Both the position numbers and the translations under genes were made by a program. Below, in pieces: positions 11,475-24,026 of a stretch of 64,000 bases of DNA; position 1 is the stretch's first letter, and each line of letters opens with the position of its first letter. The notes under the pieces are model-generated. The model ran no database searches and was not told the origin of the DNA. It saw nothing but the letters and a program-made list of their open reading frames with translations. The stretch covers positions 628,100 through 692,099 of the forward strand of contig SCFE01000098.1 of the NCBI GenBank assembly GCA_004352715.1, written 5' to 3'. Origin of the DNA: Hofstenia miamia (lineage: Eukaryota > Xenacoelomorpha > Acoela).

Positions 11475-13290
11475 AACTCAAGGATTTAAGTTTAATTTTG
11501 TATTTTGATTTTTAGGTGTGCATTCATACACTAATTTGAACGTTTTGAAATGTATTCTTAAAAAAATTGTCTAAAAAGTTTTACACGTAGGTTTTAGTTC
11601 TCTACGACATAATAACAAATATGTACTGCACGCCTAAGATACAATAAATTGCTCAACAAGAGTTTATATTAAATGTACAGGGTTGACAAAATATACATTG
11701 TTCTATTCGTTTAATTTTTGTATGAATATGCAGTAGTTCTTATAAAAATGTTCATTTTTAAACATGTTCCTTATTGGTTGTAGTTTTCAGCAAATAAAAT
11801 GATCTTGACAATTGTTGGTCGCATAATAGTAGTGACTCAACAGAGGATTATTAATCTATTGGAAATTCAACAAGTAGTAGTGTATTGTTACTAATACCCA
11901 ATTAGCTAAATCTCAAAATCAATCGCAAAGATGCATCAGAGTTTGAAAGTTTATGGGAAGAAGTAAAAAATCGTATTAAAGATTTCGTGTATCAAAAATA
12001 ATTGACGAAAAAAAATACGTTTTTCATTTTATTCTTGATGACTTGAAAATCAATTATTTAACAACATGTTGACCACGATAAACCACGCATTTTCTTAATA
12101 CATTTGTTTTTGAACCCTTTATTCGGCCGGGTATTTTTTTAACTATTAGAACCCCTCTTAAAATCAATCTTATTCATTACAAAGAAGTCAAACTTAGCAG
12201 CACTGTAACATGCATGTATGACTGAATACTAAGAGAACAAAAAATTGGATATTTTTATGCTCTGAGGTCATAAAAGTCTCTGAAGTCAATAAATATTTGA
12301 AAAGTTTGTTGCAAGACGTTAAAACGCTAATATTTGGTAAGGTGGTGGCCAATGATAAATTGAAAATAATAATTCGATGTCATCCTGACCTGAAGTTCTG
12401 AAGCAAATTTATCATTGAAAATAGCAGTAAAAATACTAGCTTTTTTAGAATAATATATGTGCTACTAGAAAAATGACGAAGGAAATTATGATTTTTATTT
12501 TAGACATTTGTCTTGTTAACAATATTTTATTTCTCCATAGGATGTTCCTCAGCACCCCTACTAGGATCACTCAAACTAGTAGGACTTATTTTCTATTAAC
12601 AGAAAGTATTTACATGCATGTCAAGTAATTTTGCAGACGAATATTTCCTTCTCTGATCACTGAATTTAATAAAAACAGCCTTACAAAGATTATTATCCGA
12701 GAAAAAAATTCTGAAAATATTCACAAGCTAAATAGTCTTTTATTTCCTCTGAAAATTTTAGCCTACATAAATTGTAATCAAGTGCGAGAAAGCAGAATGT
12801 TTATTCTAACAAATAATAGACAAGTTGAATGAAATTAGAGTCACAAGCTCGCTTAATGATCTTTCTATTGCGCAAATATATACGTGTACATTTCCATTCA
12901 AAGCTATTTTAAAATTTTCAAGTAAAATTAATTTTAAAAATAGTTTTAGCTAACATTTCACCAACAGTTACCATAATTTTTTGTTATTCAAATATTTAAT
13001 TAAAATATTTGAGTGCCCTATTTTCGGAATTAGGTGAGGTTTTAATAAAGAAACTTCAAACGTATTTTAAATAGGCAATAAACCTCGGTCAAAAGAACTC
13101 ATTGCAATGTTAAAATTAATATTTGTCCAAATTAATTATTTGTTCTAATATTTTTTAAAATAATGCAACGATTGCTCCCTTCTACTACACATAATATCAT
13201 TTAGTAAGTTCGAATATAAACAAATAACTAAGAAATTTACGTGAATAGATTTTCGCAAAAAAATCATAATGCAATCATGTATTATTATCA
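11475..13290. other. No gene recognised
   Basis: The 3' flank of the membrane-protein ORF (AATAAA at 11643, another AATAAA-type site near 11795), then AT-rich sequence without a coding frame or clear element ends. Confidence 0.4.
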
Positions 13291-13296
13291 TTCGCG

Positions 13297-13385
13297 GGTA
13301 ATTTAAAAAACCGGATACACGGATCCGGTTGTGTATTGCCGATTTTACCGGATATTGGATCCGGATACCGGATTCTGGCACAACC
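13297..13385. repeat. Degenerate CCGGAT-rich repeat
   Basis: A compact cluster of ACCGGAT, GGATCCGG and GGATACCGGAT variants, self-complementary and GC-rich compared with the surroundings. It looks like a small simple-sequence or transposon-end repeat. The source is unknown. Confidence 0.5.
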
Positions 13386-13668
13386 CTAATCTATATAATG
13401 CTATTCATATAGCAGTCAACCAAAATTGTGAAAAAAATTTTTTCTTTTTTCTTATCTAAATAGAATCTCTATATTATATATAATACTGAGATTGTATCAC
13501 TTGGCCAACTAATTCTAATTATTGACTATTTGCTTAAGACAGAATTCTTTACTTATATTAAAACAGAAAGCCAATGATACAATTGTTTGCTAAAGTTGGA
13601 AATATGTGAGATTGCATTCATAAATTAGTTTATAATCTGCAACAGTGATTATTTATATATATATATAT

Positions 13669-13823
13669 NNNNNNNNNNNNNNNNNNNNNNNNNNNNNNNN
13701 NNNNNNNNNNNNNNNNNNNNNNNNNNNNNNNNNNNNNNNNNNNNNNNNNNNNNNNNNNNNNNNNNNNNNNNNNNNNNNNNNNNNNNNNNNNNNNNNNNNN
13801 NNNNNNNNNNNNNNNNNNNNNNN
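13669..13823. other. Assembly gap (155 N) inside a (TA)n microsatellite
   Basis: The N run is bounded on both sides by TATATA repeats, so the gap is most likely a long (TA)n tract that could not be assembled. Confidence 0.9.
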
Positions 13824-13947
13824 TATATATATATATATATATATATATATTGTAGCAGCGTTTGAATTAGTGTTATAGTAATTAAAGAAAATTCTGTAGT
13901 AGAAAATTCTGCGTCTGCCAACTAAAAATAAAGTTTAATAAAGATTA

Positions 13948-15310
13948 TTAGTTTTCCGTTGGGTAGAGTAGGTTAAAAGTACGATCCAGCAGTTCGAGAA
14001 TATGTGTGTCTTTCCACGTGGTGTGAGAAAGGTCTTCATCGCATTTAAATTGAGCGAAAGTTTCAATTTCAGTTGTGAGACTTTTCTTGTATTTGATATA
14101 TTTGATATCGGTGATATTTTTAGTAATTTGGATAGATTGACGTAAGTTGTTGATCCTTCTTTGGAAAGTATCGCAAAATTTTAGGTAGAGTTTTTGGCCC
14201 TTTAAGGCTAACATTAGAATCATTTTCGCATTGATGTCCTGATGTGTGGGCTTCTGTTGTATCTGGGAAAACGAATTTGAAGATCGCTGTTAATGAATTA
14301 TGGATGTAGTATTTTTATAGAGGAAGTTAATCTTTTGCATTATTAGTTGTTCCGTCATCTTATCTGGATCATTAACGCCCGCCCTGATCATCGTTACAAT
14401 TTCAACGTGTTTGGCGACGTCATAGTATTTGTATTTCTCTTTCCAGATGTTTAATCAGATGAGATCGTTTGCTCCCATGAAGACAGTAATATTTTTGACT
14501 TATATTTTCAAGTTTTTCTTTAAAATCATGTATTTGTGAATAGATAGGCTGGTTTTTTTATATATAGTTTCCAGTGTATGTTTGCTATCAACATATAGGC
14601 GGTTTTATTGATTTTTCTCTTTTAGTGTGCGAACTGCTGATTTGAATTCAGACTTTTGTTTGAAATTGCAAATATCTTTGTAGTCATTAAAATAAAGCCG
14701 TTGACTTGAAATGCCGTGGTTGACTGGTTTAGTATGCTTATCCTTGGTATATGGCTTGATGATGGGTAAATCGAGTATTGGAGGTGGGATGCAGAATGAG
14801 TTTTTCATTGCAATTTTCATTTCAAGTTCCGCCCAACTGCCGTGAGTGGTAGTTATTTTTGCTTTCCCAATGCTGATTGGATAGTTGATGAGTTTTCTAT
14901 TTAAGTCTTCTATGATTGTAAGGTTGCAGACCCATTTAAATGAGTTTTATATTTGCTGTCAATATTGAATTTTGCTGTTGCGCATTCAATGTCCATTGCT
15001 ACTTGTTGGAGTGGAGTCATTAGGCATTCGAGTTCCACTTTCATATATGATTCAGTGAAGAAATGTGTTTTGATAAGTTAAATGTTAGAGACTTTTGTTT
15101 GTTGAAATGAGATCAGAGTGATTCCTCTCTGTTCCTTGTTGTTATGGATGTTTTCTATTAGCATGTCCTGATCTTCCACTTTCATCCAGAGGTGTGTAGG
15201 AATCGTTTTGGTCCTTGTAATTTTTTGTTCATGATTTTGTCGATTTGTTCCTGTAATCATGATGATAATTGGAAGGTAGCTTTCATTGAGTAGTTCTTCT
15301 TGAAGTTATT
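13948..15310 (-). pseudogene. Decayed retroelement-like ORF with SGNH-hydrolase-like motifs
   Basis: On the minus strand a chain of frames, broken by about five stops and at least two frameshifts, runs from about 15300 down to 13948. The longest open piece (roughly 14605-14930) is about 108 residues with no recognised domain. Further on are ITVFMGANDLI (about 14485-14510), which fits the GxND block III of SGNH/GDSL hydrolases, and near the end WKDTHILELL (about 13990), which fits the D-x-H block V. LYVDSKH about 40 residues before GAND could be a damaged GDS block. SGNH esterase domains occur in ORF1 of some LINEs. The order here (an endonuclease fragment upstream at 16.0 kb) does not fit ORF1-then-EN, so the family is unresolved. 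Confidence 0.4.
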
Positions 15311-15965
15311 TGGTTTCTGAATTTATTCTAATAAAACTGAATGAGTATTCTGGGTATCAGTGGGATAGGTAAGTGTAAAGTAGCATGTTCTTCTTGTAAA
15401 TGCTGTGGTTCTTGTATGCTTTGAGGTAAATTTGAGTTGAGTGTGGTAGTTTTTCTTGTAGCATTTCTGTGTTGATCAGAGAGTTTCAATCTGTGTAGCA
15501 TTTTTAGTGTGTTTCTGATGCGGCTCCCCACATGTATTTTCTTGTATGGACGTGGAAGATGTCAATGTCTCATTCATGGAGTCCAATTTTGTTCTGTATC
15601 ATTATTGGTCACAATCGACCAAATGGATTCTCTTTATTACTTTTGTGAGGTATTTCTCAAACCAATTGATGTTGTGCTGCTTTAGTTTGAGGGGAGCCGT
15701 CGTGAGAGATGTTTCTAGTAACAACCAGTTTTTAAGTTTTCGTGGAAGCTTGATAAAAATAATGTTTTAATCCAAATAATTTCTGCCAAGCCGAAATTAA
15801 ATACATCATAATCATCATATATAATTGAAAAACATTAGCTTTGTGAGAGAAATTCTCATTTGGAACAATATAATCAAACTTTGTTTTGTGCGAGTTTGTA
15901 AAGATCAAGATAATTCCCGGTAATATGAGTAGGGAAGTAAATTAAGTGATTATAATTAAGATTTA

Positions 15966-16080
15966 TTATTCTTCCAAAGTGGATTCACCATTCTTATTTG
16001 TAGAAGTACACCTTTCCCAATTAATACTTGGCATATTGAAATCACCACAGATGACTGTATATCTATTTAGACACAAAGAC
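15966..16080 (-). mobile_element. LINE endonuclease fragment
   Basis: The minus-strand frame ends YTVICGDFNMPSINWERC followed by a short tail and a stop. GDFNxPxIxW is the signature of the apurinic-type (EEP) endonuclease of LINEs, containing its catalytic Asp-x-Asn. Only this piece is recognisable. Confidence 0.75.
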
Positions 16081-16159
16081 CTATAAAAATTACAAGTTTT
16101 CAAATTAATTTTTATAGTAATAAAATGCACTAATGTGAACAAAACGACTATCATTATAG

Positions 16160-17150
16160 ACAGCTGATGGTTAACCCTATCTAAGAAAACTATTTTTCTA
16201 AATGAACTGAGGAATGAGAAAATAATGACCAGTTATAATGCAGATATGACTACACGGAACGAATTTATCGATGCAGATAGCAATAAACAAATAATTCAAA
16301 AAAGGTCAGGGTCATATCATTCTTCAACTTCGAGATATGGTTATACTTTTTGTACATTGCCAATTTCAGGGTTCTTGCGTAATGAGTGTTGGTTAAGCGG
16401 TTGAATAATCCAAAATAATATTTGCCATGTTTTACTTATATTATATTAGAAAGAAAATGTTTTAAAATTAATATTCCATTCTTGAAGTTTAGGACAAAAT
16501 GGGTTGATGAATTAAAATTCCCTTGATAAATTTGACCAAAAGAAATAACACTTTTAATTTCTTTTACAAACAAGTGTTGCAAATATCAAATTTCTTAGTT
16601 TATTATTAATGATTTTACATAAATTTTTCAAATAAGTGGATTAGTAAAAATTCATCAAAGATGAAAAATTTCTAAATAATTTCCTTGATATTCATTGACG
16701 AATGTCAACATTACAATGATAAACTTACCTATTTGAAATTCCGTATGTAAACAAATTATGTGATTCAAGCAAACTACAATAAAAGCATAAATGCTTAATG
16801 CCTTGCATTCCAATCTATAATGAAGCAATTTGTTCTAGAATGTTCGGAAAACATAAAGGCATCTTTAGAAAATGTTCTGGCATGGAAATTAAACTTATAA
16901 AACTTAATTCAAAGCATACGCATCACAACTAAAATACAATTATAAAAATTAAATATATCGAAAATATCTAGTTGTACAAAAAGCAATTGAAACATTTAAT
17001 TTATTGATGAATAAGACTTGGTATACTAAATAAGCACCATAAAAGCTTATTTACATAAATATTGAAGAAACCAGTGAGAATTAAATTGAATTTCCTCTAA
17101 ACACCAATGCTATAAGTAGATGTTCTAAATAAATTCAATGAATAATAAAT
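16160..17150. other. No gene recognised
   Basis: AT-rich sequence with no supported feature on either strand. Confidence 0.4.
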
Positions 17151-17159
17151 AGTATGAGG

Positions 17160-17259
17160 CAGAGATGGACATGGGGTGAGTAGGGCGAGGTATTGGAAAA
17201 TTTAGATGGCTGGACCGGACTGGGCGTGGGTTCAAATTTTCGGCCCATGTTCATCTCTG
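17160..17259. mobile_element. 100-bp hAT-like MITE
   Basis: Both ends read inward CAGAGATG(G/A)ACATGGG (15 of 16 matching). The flanks GTATGAGG (17152-17159) and TTATGAGG (17260-17267) agree at 7 of 8 positions, an 8-bp target-site duplication. The interior is GC-rich compared with the neighbourhood and encodes nothing. Confidence 0.8.
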
Positions 17260-17676
17260 TTATGAGGCTCACAATTCTCATATTTGAACACTACATGCCC
17301 ATACTAAAATAATTGAGGATTAAAAATACATTTATATATCTAACAAAATTTTTTACTACATTGTGATCAAGCCTCTAATTACCTATAAAATTATGCTAAA
17401 GCAAATAGTAAAATATCCTTAATTCATAAAGATGGACAATCTTACTTGTTTACTCACAATCAGCAAAAAGCAGATTGCAATTTCTAAAGCAAATCACAAT
17501 TATTGAACAATATATTGTGGCAATATACGTGGAACATTTTACAATATTTTTCGGTAGAAATTTTGAAAACTGTTACTCCTAATAAAAGCTAACATAAATA
17601 TTTGTCTGAATGACGCTAATATAAGCTGAAATGGAATAATATAAACTAAAGTCACCTTTTCTTTCACACTGTATAC

Positions 17677-17775
17677 TCAATCTTGAGGCGGAACAATGTG
17701 TTGTTGAATGTTATGGTGGTTGTGGTGGTGATGGTGATGGTGATGATGTGGTTGTTGGTGGTGATGGTGATGCGC

Positions 17776-17808
<33 letters not shown>

Positions 17809-17844
17809 TTGTTGCTGTTGTTGTTGGGGATTTGCTGCCAAGAA
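17677..17844 (-). CDS. Terminal exon encoding a Gln- and His-rich C-terminus
   Basis: The minus strand has a good acceptor (TTGTTTCAG) just before 17844, then an open frame FLAANP, about 17 Gln, AHHHHHQQP, a long His run, NHHNIQQHIVPPQD and a TGA stop at 17679-17677. The Gln run mixes CAA and CAG and the His run mixes CAT and CAC, which suggests selection on protein rather than a pure DNA triplet repeat. I cannot identify the upstream exons. They may lie in the minus strand above 17.9 kb or have been lost. PolyQ/polyH tails are common in transcriptional regulators, but that is not evidence of function here. Confidence 0.45.
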
Positions 17845-17859
17845 CTGAAACAATGTTGG

Positions 17860-19170
17860 CAATACAATATTGAAAACAAATCTAAAAAATTACTTCAGAA
17901 TACGTAAATTACACAACTTAAAATATAAAATGCAATTCTTAGACAGTTAGCAAACAAAATATAATGTGGGAAATTAACTAAACGATATTACCGAACGAGG
18001 TTCATTTACATTAAAACTAATTGAATTTAAACTTAATTTAGTCGCCAACATTCCCTATTTTCAACTTCTAAATATAACGACATTTTTTCATTAAAAGCGT
18101 TTTAAATTGCACCATTTGAAAGACACGCACACACCCAATTAACAAAAATTGAAAACATTCATTCACTATTATAATGAAAAATGTTGTTTTAAACTTTAAG
18201 AATTTAATTTTTAGGAAAAATTTAACGTCAAACTATTTTAAAGAACTGATGCGGGAAATATATTTAGTCGATAAAAGGTTTTTAGTAAAAACAAATTACT
18301 CTAACTTTATATGATTAGTATTGTAAATTATTTTCTAATTATAAATTTGAATTAAAGACTTGTGAATTAGCGTTAAATTTCGTGGGAACAATTAGGAAAC
18401 GTTGGCACCATTTGAAGTATAATGTGCAAACGTTTTCCTCTACTACTTCAACATTCACCTTTAGACCTATTTCTGTTATATTTTAATGATGATGTATGAT
18501 TGAGCAAGAAACCAAACGTCATTTTCATCAAAAATAGACCAGGTAAGCAATTTATAAGAGAATGTCACATATATATATATATATAGTCACTAGGTACTAT
18601 GGTTTTTGAAAAATCTGGACTCAGCGACTTTGAGGTTCAATTTACCATAGCACTTAGCGACTCCTTAAATTTTAAGGAGAAATAGGTGCTCAATAAATAT
18701 AGTTTTAGCTAAAAAAATATTTTTAAGAAAATTTATAATTGCATTCAGCGACTCCATATTAAATTTTGAAAATGGGTCAACTTCTCTAAGTTGGCTTCAT
18801 CATAATGAAGTTTAGGTAGTTGATTGCCAATTATGTTAATTCTAATTATTTTTTTGTTCTTACACTCATTATGACCCATTTCTGGTCATTTTTTATAATT
18901 TTTTCTAATTTGAACCTCAAGCCGTGAGAAATCGTTAATATCTCAATAACTACTAGTTCAATCGCTTCTGGAATTCTTCTAAACAATTTAAAATGCAATT
19001 TTGCCTTTAGGAAATGTTATTTTGCAATATCCAATCAAGCTTGAGCAAAGTTCTCTTGAGCAAAATATGAGTTAAGTCAAGATTGAGGATTGCTTTGTTA
19101 ATAAAAAATCAAAATATTAGTAAACGCTGTTTTGACAGTCTTTGTATTTCTCGTACGCTGTTTAATAGTC
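17860..19170. other. No gene recognised; small inverted repeat
   Basis: AT-rich. A (TA)n tract lies near 18571-18585. Next to it CTAGGTACTATGGT (about 18588) and its inverted partner ACCATAGCACTTAG (about 18645) form a small hairpin, and CAGCGACT-like words recur at about 18620, 18655 and 18745. This could be a short MITE remnant. Confidence 0.35.
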
Positions 19171-21803
19171 TTAACCCTTTGGCTGCCGTATGCGACTCAA
19201 GTAGAACAAAAACAATTTGGTCTCGACTGCCAAATTCGACTTTAGTCCACATGTTGCAAAAAACATTTTCTTGCTCTCCGCCTTCGAGATAAGTCTTTAC
19301 AGTTGCCATAGAAATCCGAATTAGCCATTTTTCACCAATTGCCATTAAACTGAGGTTAAATGTCATCAGTCTGCATTCTCTGCTCACATGGACAGGGTAA
19401 GTTTACGTGTTGCTCTTGCTTCGTGAAAAATTATGAAGTGACTATATACAATAAATATACTACATTTCTGTAAATCACTATAAAGTATTTTTAAAAATAC
19501 GAATTATTATTATAATATATTATACATAACATGATCAGTAAATATAAAATAGAAACTACGCTTTCACAAGTGGGTAAATTCCAGTTGTAAGGTAGCCAAT
19601 TAGTGATTTTGAAGGAAGGTTATTTTTGAATTATATTTTATTAATTACAGGCCCAATTTATCATTAACTGCAAACGAAAAAGAGTTAATGAGGTGCTATT
19701 GGAAGATAGCATTTCCCAACTGGTTCTCGATTCCGATTCAGATGAGGAAGAGAAATATTTTAAATCTTCAAACAGCGACTCAGATTCAGAGAATGATCCA
19801 ACTCCCGTCACGATACCCACAGAAGGAAACTATCTGGTCAAGTGTTAGTGATGTGCTCCAAACTGATTCTGAAAAATTAGTTGGCGAAAAAGAATTCGTA
19901 GATAAAGAAAGATTAATTATAGGCGAGAATTTGAATGCTTTTCAATGGTTTGAGAAACTTTTCCAGTGATATTTATGAGCATGTGAGCAATGAAACTGCG
20001 CGGTACATGATTGAGAAACTGCAGCCTTTACCACCTCGATCAAGATTTCACAAATGGCATGATATTGATTCCTGCTGAAATAAAGGCTTTTATTGCTGTT
20101 AAGATTGCAATGGGTATAGTAAAAAAGCCATCACTCTCATAATATTTCAAATGATCATTTTTACTTTAAACTTTTGGGTTCTCATCAGTTTTTAGCAGAA
20201 AGGATTATGAACTAATACGTTCATTTAGTCATTTTGCTGAAAATGATAACAGTCAAGATGATCGATTGTATTACAATCAGGCCAATCATAAATATGACAA
20301 AAGATTTGTATACTTCTGTGTACAATGCCAGTAAAGAAATTTGTGAGGACGAGTCAATACTAAAATCCAAAGGATGTTTGTTTTTCAAAAAGTATTTACC
20401 AAATAAGCCTTCAGCAAAATGGGGAGTAAAGATATGGTCACTTTGTGACTCTAAAACTGGGTATTCGTTGAAGTTCAATGTTTATACAGGAAAAGAGTGA
20501 ACATACTTTTGAAAGTCATGTTGTTCAGTCTTCTTACAAGCTTTGAGAATAAGGGTCACATTGTTTTCACTGATAATTTCTATTCAAGTGTTAACCTCTA
20601 TAAAAACCCTGAGAATTAAGAACACTGGTGCACGTGGTACTGTTAGGGCAAATCGTAAGGGTTTGCCATCTGATATGAAAAGAATGAAAATGAAACGAGG
20701 AGACCTTCCAGCTATCTGGTTAAACCAGAATAAAACTATGGCTGCTTCTACAATGCAAGATACAGCAAAAGTACATGTAATTTCAACTGTGGGAGATTGC
20801 TCAGTAAAGAAAGTCACAGTAAAATCAAAAAAGGGAAATAGAGTTGTTCATAAGTCAAATATTCAGATGAATTACAATAAGGATATGGGAGGTGTAGGTA
20901 ATTTTGATCAGTTATGTGCAACATATCCTTTCAGCAGACGATCAACGAAATGGTACCAAGTTATCTGATATTTCATCATTGAGGTTGCACTTGTGAACTT
21001 AAGAATATGTTTCAACTTGCAAAACCCAAATAAACAGTTAAGAAGCCAGAAGAGGCTAGCCATTATTCATAGCCTTTTGGAAGGATATGCACGAATGAAG
21101 ACTAGTCAAAGAGGGTATCGGCTTTCACCGTCAGCAGTCGTAAACAGACTGAAAGAACGACACATTTCATTGACAAATATGAAGGTAACCACAACCAAAT
21201 TGTGTAGTTTGTTCAATAATGCTCGGTGCAAAGTAAAAGGCAGGGGCTAGTGTAAAAGGAAGCAAACTAGTTACTATTGCAAAGATTGCAATGGACAACC
21301 ACTATTGTGCACTATATCCTGCTTTGAAATATACCACACTGCAAAGAACTTCAAAAAGGTTTGTAATTGCTAAATGGAGAAATGCTTTAGATCATGATAA
21401 TGTAGTTCTATACATTTCTGTTTTTTCGAAAGTGATTTGGCAACAATTATTTTATATTTTCATTATTTTTTTAGTTAATGTGTATTAAAAATGTTAAAAG
21501 TCTATGCGTTTTATTTATACACCTTATATCAAATAAAATATATTATGAGTAGAAAAAAAGGTAGTAAAAGGTCATTTACATTCCCAGTACAGAAATCTGA
21601 AAATGTCTGGAATTTAGTTAATATTGCTAATTTTTTTCATTTCTAAGACTCACATCAAATTTTTTCGTCAAATTATGAACGTAGATGCTTAATTTCATAG
21701 AAAACAATAATCAAAAAAGAAAATGAAAGAAGTTGATTTTTTCATGGAAAATGCATCATTTGGGAATAAAAAATTTTCGAGGCGGTGGCAGCTAAATGGT
21801 TGA
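19171..21803 (+). mobile_element. piggyBac-like DNA transposon, full length but decayed
   Basis: The element starts at TTAA (19171-19174) followed by CCCTTTGGCTGCC. It ends in the inverted partner GGCAGCTAAATGG followed by TTGA (21800-21803), a one-base-mutated TTAA. The 13-bp tips agree at 11 positions. TTAA target sites and CCCTTT-type tips are hallmarks of piggyBac elements. It is about 2.63 kb, the usual size for this superfamily, and holds a decayed transposase. Confidence 0.85.
19389..21360 (+). pseudogene. piggyBac-type transposase, broken
   Basis: A likely first exon ATGGACAGG is followed by a donor GTAAGT and by an acceptor at about 19650. Then comes an acidic N-terminus (LVLDSDSDEEEKYFKSSNSD) typical of piggyBac proteins. 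Downstream, in shifting frames with many stops, are HIVFTDNFYSSVNLY (the second catalytic Asp block), TVRANRKGLPSDMK, MGGVGNFDQLCATYPF and RSTKWYQV (third catalytic block; the MGGVD Asp reads Gly here). A C-terminal Cys-rich piece (YYCKDCNGQPLLC) fits the zinc-binding end. The enzyme cuts at TTAA by a DDE/D mechanism. This copy cannot make it. Confidence 0.85.
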
Positions 21804-21859
21804 TAGAGAAACGTCCGTTTGGAAATTACTTTTGAAAGTTACCAAAGTTAGATTTTAAG

Positions 21860-23827
21860 CAGGGGCGGCGGAACCGCTCCCAATATTGCAAAGGCCGAGG
21901 CTAGGGAATGCTTTATTTAAGGCAAGGCTACATCTTGAGAGGGTGCAAAATCAACTAGTTTCAAGCCACATCCAAACTCACAAATGAAGAACTCAAGAAG
22001 TCAGTGATTCCCTTTTTAGGTATATCAATCCCTTATCTTATATTTAGCATATCAAATTTCAATAGGCTAATTTTATATGTAAATTTATGCTAATTACAAA
22101 ACAGCGCCAAAAAATTCACCAGTTTCACTATTCTCATAATATCCCTTTATCAATTGCAGTAATTTCAATGAAAGTGACCATATGTTGAAAGAACTTGCCC
22201 ATGGGTAGACTGAAAAACAAAAAACTATGAAAATTGGTTTTAAGGGAAATCTACAGGGATAGCACTAAAAGTGGTGAAAATTTCACCAATCATACATATT
22301 ATTATTATTATTAGGATATCTCATGTTCTAAGAAGTCTCATCACACAATTATGGTACAAAATGTAGTACCTGTATTGTAGATAATGTGTGCAAAATTTGA
22401 ATGCCCTACCTCTAACCATTCCTGAGAAATTGTGAGAGCATGTAAAAATGCAATTTTGAGAAAAAGCAAATAAAGTTTAAAATGCTCATTATTTAGGTAA
22501 CAAACAATTCATAGTTTCTACAAAGGGCATAATAAATGACTTTTTACTCTTACCGACATCTAGAAATTGCCTGCCAAGTAAGTTGGGTCAGCTTTTTGTG
22601 ATTTTGAGGGAACTGATTTGCTTTGGCGGGCCTGTATAGCTGCCTGATTACCAGCAACGTAAGTGTTTTGAACTCTTTTTCTGTCAATCATTTGAAAACT
22701 TTGCTGTAAAAGGCGCACATGACTGAGTCCAAGAACCTGGAAGATACTAAGTCTCCCAAGTTCATCATTATATGCAATGGTGGCATCATCCACTGTCAAT
22801 TGAAGGCGTGTATGGCCAGCGAAGTTTGTGTTTGACATCGCTCCCATTACAGATTATGGAAGCTTTCATTTGTATTTTGAATGCCTCCATGCAAGCACTT
22901 GAGGAGTAGTTAATCAGATGGCAAATATTCAAACAGTTTAATTTGATCACAAACAGAGTCTGGTAAGGCATTGTTTTATCGCTTAGCATCCGATAAGTTA
23001 TGACACCACTGATCACAGTCACTGTGGTTCCGACGTCTGCGCTTCCAGATCGCCATTATCGATCTTTTCATAGCGTACAGATCCCCAGTATTATTCTTTA
23101 TGCCATAATGTCCTTGGATCCTAGTAATTGCTTTTTGAGTCAATCTACTTTGATGTTTTTATGTAAATTAAGGAAAATTGATTTTTTGAGCCAAAATAAC
23201 TTCACTCAGTCTGTAGCCTTGCTTTAAAACAAAAAAATAAATATTTTTTCCATAAGCAATAAATATTGTTTTGATGTACATTTCGTGAAATATTGTTTGA
23301 ATGAAGCATCACAGGACAGTGTAGATATTTGTTGTACTGCAGAGAGGCCGGAGTTGTGAGGTCGAGAGTATAGAGTATATCCCAGTGGAAAAATAGCATA
23401 GCTATTAAAAGGAAAATTGACAGTATTTCATTAGTATGTATGCATATTGATTTCTAAACAAGAAGTAGCGACAAAATTTATTAATAATGAGCGACACGTT
23501 ATTTATTTTGGTAATAAAGGTGGATTTTCATTGCTTATTCATATTGTATTTTGTTATTCATTTTTATATTTTTGCTTGAATTTCATAGTTAAGTAGTTTT
23601 TTTATTTTGTATGTACTGATTTTGATGGCTTCTTGCTTACTTGGTTTTTTAATTCAAACTTTGATAGTTTGACATGTGAAATTTGCGTTAGCAGCCAGTG
23701 AATGAAAACACCATACTAGTGGTTAAAATAACCACTCGACTAAATCGTGACATGAAATAATTATCACATCGTGCCATTTAAATCTTGAGGTGAGCCCCCC
23801 AATAAAAAATCTATTCCGCCGCCGCTG
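21860..23827 (-). mobile_element. Mutator-like DNA transposon with both ends
   Basis: The left end CAGGGGCGGCGGAA (21860) and the right end, read inward, CAGCGGCGGCGGAA (23827) are inverted repeats matching at 13 of 14 positions. The flanks ATTTTAAG (21852-21859) and ATTTGAAG (23828-23835) agree at 7 of 8 positions, an 8-bp target-site duplication. An 8-9 bp duplication suits Mutator-like or hAT elements. The minus-strand coding remnants inside favour Mutator-like. It sits only 57 bp after the end of the piggyBac element. Confidence 0.75.
22560..23060 (-). pseudogene. Mutator-like transposase C-terminal fragment
   Basis: On the minus strand near 22850-22900 one frame reads CLHGGIQNTNESFHNL, a stop, then WERC. 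This resembles the CLxGxTQNxNESFN..IW block of animal Mutator-like transposases. In another frame (22560-22847) follow DDATIAYNDELGRLSIFQVL and a Lys/Arg/Gln-rich tail, which fits the DAVxxFNxG...LLxxLG block just before the C-terminus of the same proteins. Stops and frameshifts show it is dead. The family assignment is from memory of conserved blocks, not a search. Confidence 0.6.
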
Positions 23828-24026
23828 ATTTGAAGGTAAAACTGAGTTTCAAATGAAAATTTTTATCTTCGGAATTGGGGCTGTGGTAATCCTCTCTGAT
23901 GTCAGTACTTCACATATCAATGTAAAAATATGTATGCTAATGCTTTGATATTCAAAAAAACTTAAAGAAATCAAATTTCGAAAAAAATTTAAAAAATTCT
24001 GTGAAATTCTATATATATATATATAT

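Noticed and set aside
22560-22847. Exon of a host gene shared with the poly-Gln exon at 17.7 kb
   Set aside because: The sequence fits a Mutator-like transposase end and lies inside an element with both terminal repeats.
23713-23728. CCATACTAGTGGTTAA as a piggyBac end next to TTAA
   Set aside because: The word is self-complementary over CCATACTAGTGG-like bases and no partner end was found near the 24.35-kb transposase.
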